Assembly: GCA_030435675.1 (NCBI GenBank)
Contig: CM059621.1
Span: 7,812,001-7,876,000, forward strand
DNA length: 64,000 nt
Reading direction: 5' to 3'
Origin: Steinernema hermaphroditum
Taxonomy: Eukaryota; Nematoda; Chromadorea; Rhabditida; Steinernematidae
This document shows positions 59,160 through 64,000 of the stretch, piece after piece (the stretch's first letter is position 1; each line of letters starts with the position of its first letter). The position numbers and the translations under genes are program-made. The notes beneath the pieces are model-generated. The model had not been told where the DNA came from. It was given only the letters and a program-made list of their open reading frames with translations, and did no database searches.

Positions 59160-61815
59160 ATGGCAGACGATGAAGGCAACGAAGAGTTCGAGATCAACGA
59201 CAGCGACCTCTACTACGCGCTGAATCCGCACAAGCGGAAGCGGATGAGTAAGGAGCAGCAGATCTATGGCGTTTGGGCAGATAAAGAAGAAGAGGAGGAA
59301 GAGCGGCCCACATTCGGATCCTCCAAGAACAGCTTCATGAACTTCGTTTCCGGTGGAACTCAGGCTCCTGGACAGTCCAAGGTAGGCAAGAAGTTCTTCT
59401 TCTGCGACTTATATTCATGGTTTAGGAGGAAGAAACCGTTCCCCAGAAGAAGTTCAAAGGGTCTGGCCCGAAAAACATGAAGAACGAGGGTTTCGCTGGA
59501 CTTCGCAACAGTGATGACCGATCCTTTGGTGACTGGGTGAAGGGATCCAAAGGAGCTGTGCTCATGAACATGATGAAGGTCAGTGACTGATCCGTTTTGA
59601 TTTTCTCGAACTGAATTTTAATTCTAGAAAATGGGTTACGAGAAAGGAAAGGGTTTGGGCGCCTCGAAACAGGGTATCGTGGAGCCTGTTGAAGCGCATG
59701 TGCGACCTGGAAGAGCCGCTGTTGGAGCTTATGGAAGCGAAGGCAAGGGGTTGAAATTCGGAGGTACTGTTCGAGTCTGCAACTGTTTTCTTACGAGTCG
59801 TTTCTTAGAATCAGCCGCAGATGCGCAAAAACGGCAGGACTTTGGCGACGATCAGGAATCGGAAGGAGTGCAGATAAATGCGCCCTCTGGAAAGTGGAAG
59901 AAATCTGGCGCGAAACAGAAGGTGTCATACAAAACCGTCGACGAAGTTCTCGAGTCAGATGGGGGCATGGGGTTCGGACTCTCGGGTGCTGGAGCGACCA
60001 AGATCATCGACATGACGGGACCCGTGCAGAAAGTGTACAACGACTACAACGCCTTTTCCACTCGAACCAAATCTGCGGGCGTTGCTCGCTCGGGTTTCGA
60101 TGTCCCAGAGCTCACTCACAACTTGGATCTGCTTCTGGGAATGGCAGAGAACGACATCCGTCGCAATAATAGATCTGTGCAGACTCTGAAGGTAAGGAAG
60201 GTTCAGCCATTTCCGTTGACAGTCTTGTATTTTCAGGATCAAAATGAAGCTCTCGAGGTGCACTTGAATGAACTCGAAGAAGGCCGAAAGAAGCAACAGA
60301 ACCGCATGAGGAATCTGGAGCAGATTGTAGCAATCCTGGAACTGTTCGCGGAAAACACTGGCGAACAATCGCTTGAGGACTACAAGGATCTCGTTTTGCG
60401 GTTGCGAAGATTCGACTACGCTCAGTTCGGCTCGTTGTCGATCGATCGCTGCATTCTGTCGAGAATCCTCCCGGTGGTAAGTCTTACCCTCACCGGAAGA
60501 GAAACTACTCTGGTCCGTTTCAGTTCGTTTCTTATTTCTCAACGTGGAAGCCCCTAGACCCGACACAATCGAGTTACGGTCTTGATCTCTTAGGAGATTG
60601 GAAAGCAATTCTCAACTCCGAAACTAAGAAGATAGGGAAGGAGAGCGAACTTTGTCCCTTCGACCAAATCATGTGGAATGCGTGGATGCCCGTTGTTCGC
60701 CGAACCGCACTTCAGTGGAGCCCTCGTGAAGCGACTGAGCCCATGACGCGTCTTCTCGAGACGTGGGCGAAGATCCTTCCTCGTTGGATGTTGGACAACC
60801 TCCTCGACCAAGTGATATTCCCAAGACTGCACGCCGACGTCGATCAGTGGTCCCCGACAACTGACTGCATCCCGATCGAGTCCTGGCTCAAACCATGGGT
60901 CAACATCATGGGCGATCGACTTCAACCTCTCCTTCTTGGAGTTCGGCAGAAGATTGGAAAAGCGCTGGCCACTTGGGATGCTCGCGATCTCAGCGCTATT
61001 CATCTTCTTGCCCCGTGGAAGGGCGTTTTCTCGCAGGGCACAATGAGCGCTTTTGTTGGACATCATATTATCCCGAAGTTGGCAAAGTCGCTGAGAGGCA
61101 TGGAGATGGATCAATCGAAGAATCAGGTATTTCACAGCCACTTCTTCCGCACAATCTTGAAGTCGGATTTTCAGCATTACCACGAATTTGCCGCCGTGAT
61201 CTGTTGGTTGAAAGCTGGCCTTCTCAGCGTCGACGCCACCGTTAACGTGCTTCTCAACAACTTCTTCCCGAAATTCTATCAAACGCTCTGCTGGTGGCTG
61301 GACTCCAGTGTAGTCGTTCGAACTGAAGTCTCTGAATGGTACACTGAATGGAGAGGACGGTTTCCTAGAGAACTTCTGGAGCAGAAACCCATTAAAGGTA
61401 GAGTCAGAAACCATAAACTTCCCTAAACTCTTAGGGTTTAGACCAATTCTTGGGAGTTGTCCAAGCCATGCACCAGTCTCTCAATGGATTCAAAGTCACC
61501 GGCTGGACTCCACAGGCACATCTTCAGCCAGTGGCACCAGAACCTGTCTCCATCCCGAAGCCTCAAGTGCAACAACCGAAGGATCCCGGGGCGTACGAGC
61601 GGGTGACCTTCAAGAGACTACTCCAGCGAAGAGCGGAGGAGGAACAGATCCCGTTCACTCCACTGAACAGGCTCTATCTACAGTACCAGCTCTACAAGTG
61701 CGGCGACAGAACGCTTTACTTCACCGAGAATATGATCTTCGCGCTGGATCCGGAAACGAGGCAGTACAGACCCATAGGAGTGGACGACTTAATTGCTCAG
61801 TGTCGTGACTCCTGA
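59160..61815 (+). CDS. stip-1: G-patch spliceosome disassembly factor STIP-1/TFIP11
   Basis: Eight exons (59160-59381, 59426-59578, 59628-59763, 59809-60191, 60237-60476, 60524-61126, 61175-61397, 61442-61815) give 777 residues. The acidic N-terminus is the TIP domain (EEFEINDSDLYYALNPHKRK). The G-patch spans about residues 126-172 (KKMGYEKGKGLGASKQG to GSEGKGLKFG). The C-terminal half is the GCFC-type helical region with DWKAILNSETKK, HHIIPKLAKSL and NNFFPKFYQTLCWWL. TFIP11 activates the DHX15 helicase through its G-patch to dismantle the intron-lariat spliceosome. A 48-bp intron at 61127-61174 is in frame and without stops; removing it restores the family alignment (NQHYHEFAAVICW). A degraded copy of the gene follows at 62204. 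Confidence 0.94.
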
Positions 61816-62203
61816 TTTGTTGATATTTGTGTACAGATTTGGAAAGGTGAATGAAAGAGGTCTAGTTGTCTATGTCTAGTGTGATTGCGCGACAGTTCCG
61901 CGACGACAGTTCGACGAACGAACAATTCGCGATTCGCGGGAAAATTTTCGAAATTCGTTGAATTTTGTCGTTTTCAGCCGGAGAATTGCGGTCGTTGATA
62001 ACTCTTCAGGGTTTCGATATCTTGGTGCAACATTCTACACAACTTCTCTTCGTCGGATTTTTTAAATTCGCCTTAGATCTCGAGAAATTAACTAAAGAGG
62101 TTAAAAGCTTTTTATAAGAGGTGATCGAAATCGAGATAGCATCGCTTTTGTGGCCGGTCAGTCGGTGTGGCATTGCTTTCGGGATGGCCGGTATAAAGGC
62201 TCG
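61816..62203. other. Intergenic region between STIP-1 and its degraded copy
   Basis: The first 75 bp (to about 61890) are the STIP-1 3' UTR, which is also copied after the pseudogene. The rest is unique sequence without a gene. Confidence 0.5.
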
Positions 62204-63450
62204 CGCCGTATTTTTGCAGCTGGTGTACTATTTCTCCTTGCTTTGTAGAAGCTCTCAAAATAGCTGACGATGAAGGCAACGCAGAGTTCGAGATCAACGA
62301 CAGCGACCTCTACTACGCGCTGAATCCGCACAAGCGGAAGCGGATGAGTAAGGAGCAGCAGATCTATGGCGTTTGGGCAGATAAAGAAGAAGAGGTGGAA
62401 GAGCGGCCCACATTCGGATCCTCCAAGAACAGCTTCATGAACTTCGTTTCCGGTGGAACTCAGGCTCCCGGACAGTCCAAGGTGGGCAAGAAGCTCTTCT
62501 TCTGCGACTTATATTCATGGTTTAGATGGAGGAAACTGGCCCGAAAAACACGAAGAACGGGGGTTTCGCTGGACTTCGCAACAGTGATGACCGATCCTTT
62601 GGTGACTGGGTGAAGGGATCCAAAGGAGCTGTGCTCATGAACATGATGAAGGTCAGTGACTGATCCGTTTTGATTTGTTGTACGCGCGCACTCGGGGTTA
62701 CGCGACACTCGGGGTTACGTTGTACGCGACGAAGTGCTCGAAATACGAAAATGGAACGCCGCGCGGATGGCACTCGCTCGCACGGTCGGGGTTACGGTAC
62801 AGGGGCTTCGTGGTGGGAGCCCGGGGCGCCATCTTCTACAAATTTTCTCGAACTGAATTTTAATTCTAGAAAATGGGTTACGAGAAAGGAAAGGGTTTCG
62901 CCCTCTGGAAAGTGGAAGAAATCTGGCGCGAAACAGAAGGTGTCATACAAAACCGTCGACGAAGTGCTCGAGTCAGATGGGGTATGGGGTTCGGACTCTC
63001 GGGTGCTGGAGCGACCAAGATCATCGACATGACGGGACCTGTGCAGAAAGTGTACAACGACTACAACGCCTTTTCCACTCGAACCAAATCTGCGGGCGTT
63101 GCTCGCTCGGGTTTCGATGTCCCAGAGCTCACCCACAACTTGAATCTGCTCCTTGAAATGGAAGAGAACGACATCCGTCGCAATTACAGACTTGCGCAGA
63201 ATCTGAAGGTAAGGAGAGCTTAGCCATTTCTGTTGGCAATCCCGTATTTTTAGGATCAAAATGAAGCTCTCAAAACGCACTTGAACGAACTAGCGGCGAC
63301 AGAGCGTTCTACTTCACCGAGAATATGCTCATCGCGCTTGATCCGGAGACGAGGCACTACAAACCCATTCCGATTTGATGATTTTTGTGTACAGACTTGA
63401 AAAGGTAAATGAAAGAGGCCTAGTAGGTCTAGTTTGTCTATGTCTAGCGA
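62204..63450 (+). pseudogene. Decayed tandem copy of STIP-1
   Basis: A tandem duplicate in the same orientation. Its start matches the region from 59102, including the acceptor-like TTTTTGCAG, but the start codon is lost (ATGGCA has become ATAGCT). Exon 1 is intact otherwise; exon 2 has a deletion near its start. A GC-rich insertion of about 170 bp (62678-62845) sits in intron 2. Most of the G-patch exon and the start of exon 4 are deleted (GGAAAGGGTTTCGCCCTCTG joins them). Exon 5 is cut after about 50 bases and joined to the end of exon 8, followed by a copy of the 3' UTR. Introns are retained, so it is a DNA-level duplicate and not a retrocopy. Many internal deletions make a functional product unlikely. 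Confidence 0.9.
62678..62845. other. GC-rich insertion in the STIP-1 pseudogene
   Basis: Absent from the parent intron. It contains three copies of CGGGGTTACG and several CpG-rich words, with no terminal inverted repeat that I can see. It is not part of the parental gene; the source is unknown. Confidence 0.7.
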
Positions 63451-63860
63451 CCACGTGCCGTTCGTGGTTCTGTTTTTCGCTCTTTCGAGTTAGGGACAAG
63501 CGGTACGGTACTCTGGTGTTACCGTCTCGATTTTCCCTGACCGAAAGCGGCGGTCTTACTGTGACTTGGCGGATATTGGCGATGTAAATGTATTTCATAA
63601 TTTCGTTTTGTTCTCCTATCCTCGCGCTGAAATATTTCCTCTGAGGCTTTTGCTCGCTTCGTTGTGAGAAGAAGCGATTTCTGAGCTATGCGCGCCAGAA
63701 TAGCACCTTTCGCGCCATTTTTGATCAGTCCTGCCCGTCCCACTGGCTGGGTCTTCTCCTTTCGGAAGCGTATTGCTTTCTCGACGGCTTATGCATCACT
63801 TTTTTCTCCATATTCATCTGCGTGGGGCGAAAAGATGATGATTGTGGTCGTTTTCAGAAC
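63451..63860. other. Upstream region of the CDC-73-like gene
   Basis: No gene seen. A TTTTCAG acceptor-like site at about 63851-63857 stands three bases before the next start codon, a placement typical of trans-spliced nematode genes. Confidence 0.4.
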
Positions 63861-64000
63861 ATGGCTGATCCTCTCAGGCTCCTCTGCGAACACACCAAAG
63901 GCAAACGGCCGCTCAGAGAGCTGGATTGCGTAAGTTTTCTTCAGAGGAATCGCGGCTGAATCCTCTATTTCCAGGATGGTGAGGTGTACTACGTATTCGG
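63861..64000 (+). CDS. cdc-73: CDC-73/parafibromin-like N-terminus (partial)
   Basis: Exon 1 (63861-63929) encodes MADPLRLLCEHTKGKRPLRE and three more residues; exon 2 starts at 63975 after a 45-bp intron and reads DGEVYYVFG to the window edge. The pattern MADxLxxL, then a basic stretch, then GDEVxFG-like residues is that of CDC73, a subunit of the PAF1 transcription-elongation complex. Only about 31 residues are visible, so the assignment is tentative. Confidence 0.45.

Noticed and set aside
1..64000. CRISPR arrays, rRNA, tRNA genes or prokaryotic operons
   Set aside because: No regularly spaced repeats and no convincing tRNA A/B box pairs were seen; spliced genes show this is eukaryotic nuclear DNA.

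Overview
The window looks like a nematode nuclear genome. Introns are mostly 42-50 bp, and nearly every gene I could read has an ortholog or domain type found in nematodes: CNOT4/NTL-4, PTPMT1, TBL1, PUS3, RTRAF, TSEN2, an SLC4 bicarbonate transporter, the G-patch splicing factor STIP-1/TFIP11, a C-type lectin, and a start resembling CDC-73. Three genes are packed head-to-tail with 148-184 bp gaps and acceptor-like sites just upstream of the start codons, which resembles a nematode trans-spliced operon. I cannot name the species. All exon boundaries were derived by hand from GT..AG sites, reading frame and family alignment recalled from knowledge; none was checked by a search or by RNA data.

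Layout. 0-8.2 kb: the 3' end of an unidentified gene (+), PTPMT1 (-), CNOT4 (+) whose C-terminal exons are tandemly triplicated in frame, copy A of a two-module proline-linker protein (-), and a neuropeptide precursor with an allatostatin-C-like cyclic motif (-). 8.2-15.5 kb: no gene that I can support. 15.5-18.6 kb: a 460-residue secreted protein (+) with a small antisense gene nested in its second intron, then a C-type lectin (-). 18.6-30.8 kb: 12 kb without a supported gene, with short repeats and GC-rich patches. 30.8-40.3 kb: TBL1 (+), a thrombospondin-repeat secreted protein (+), an AT-hook protein (+), copy B of the two-module protein (-), and a 1.07-kb foldback element bounded by TTAA.

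40.6-46.2 kb: a compact cluster PUS3-RTRAF-TSEN2 (+), all three concerned with tRNA maturation or splicing, meeting a secreted galectin-like gene (-) tail to tail, then a small Asn-rich-tail ORF. 46-54 kb: no confident gene, but local duplications, a perfect 13-bp hairpin and one possible coding exon. 54.3-64 kb: an SLC4 transporter (+), another small Asn-rich ORF, STIP-1 (+), a decayed tandem copy of STIP-1, and the first exons of a CDC-73-like gene running off the window.

The points most worth following up are the in-frame triplication inside CNOT4, the tRNA-processing operon with an RTRAF that has only its C-terminal half, the STIP-1 pseudogene, and the TTAA foldback element next to the duplicated gene.
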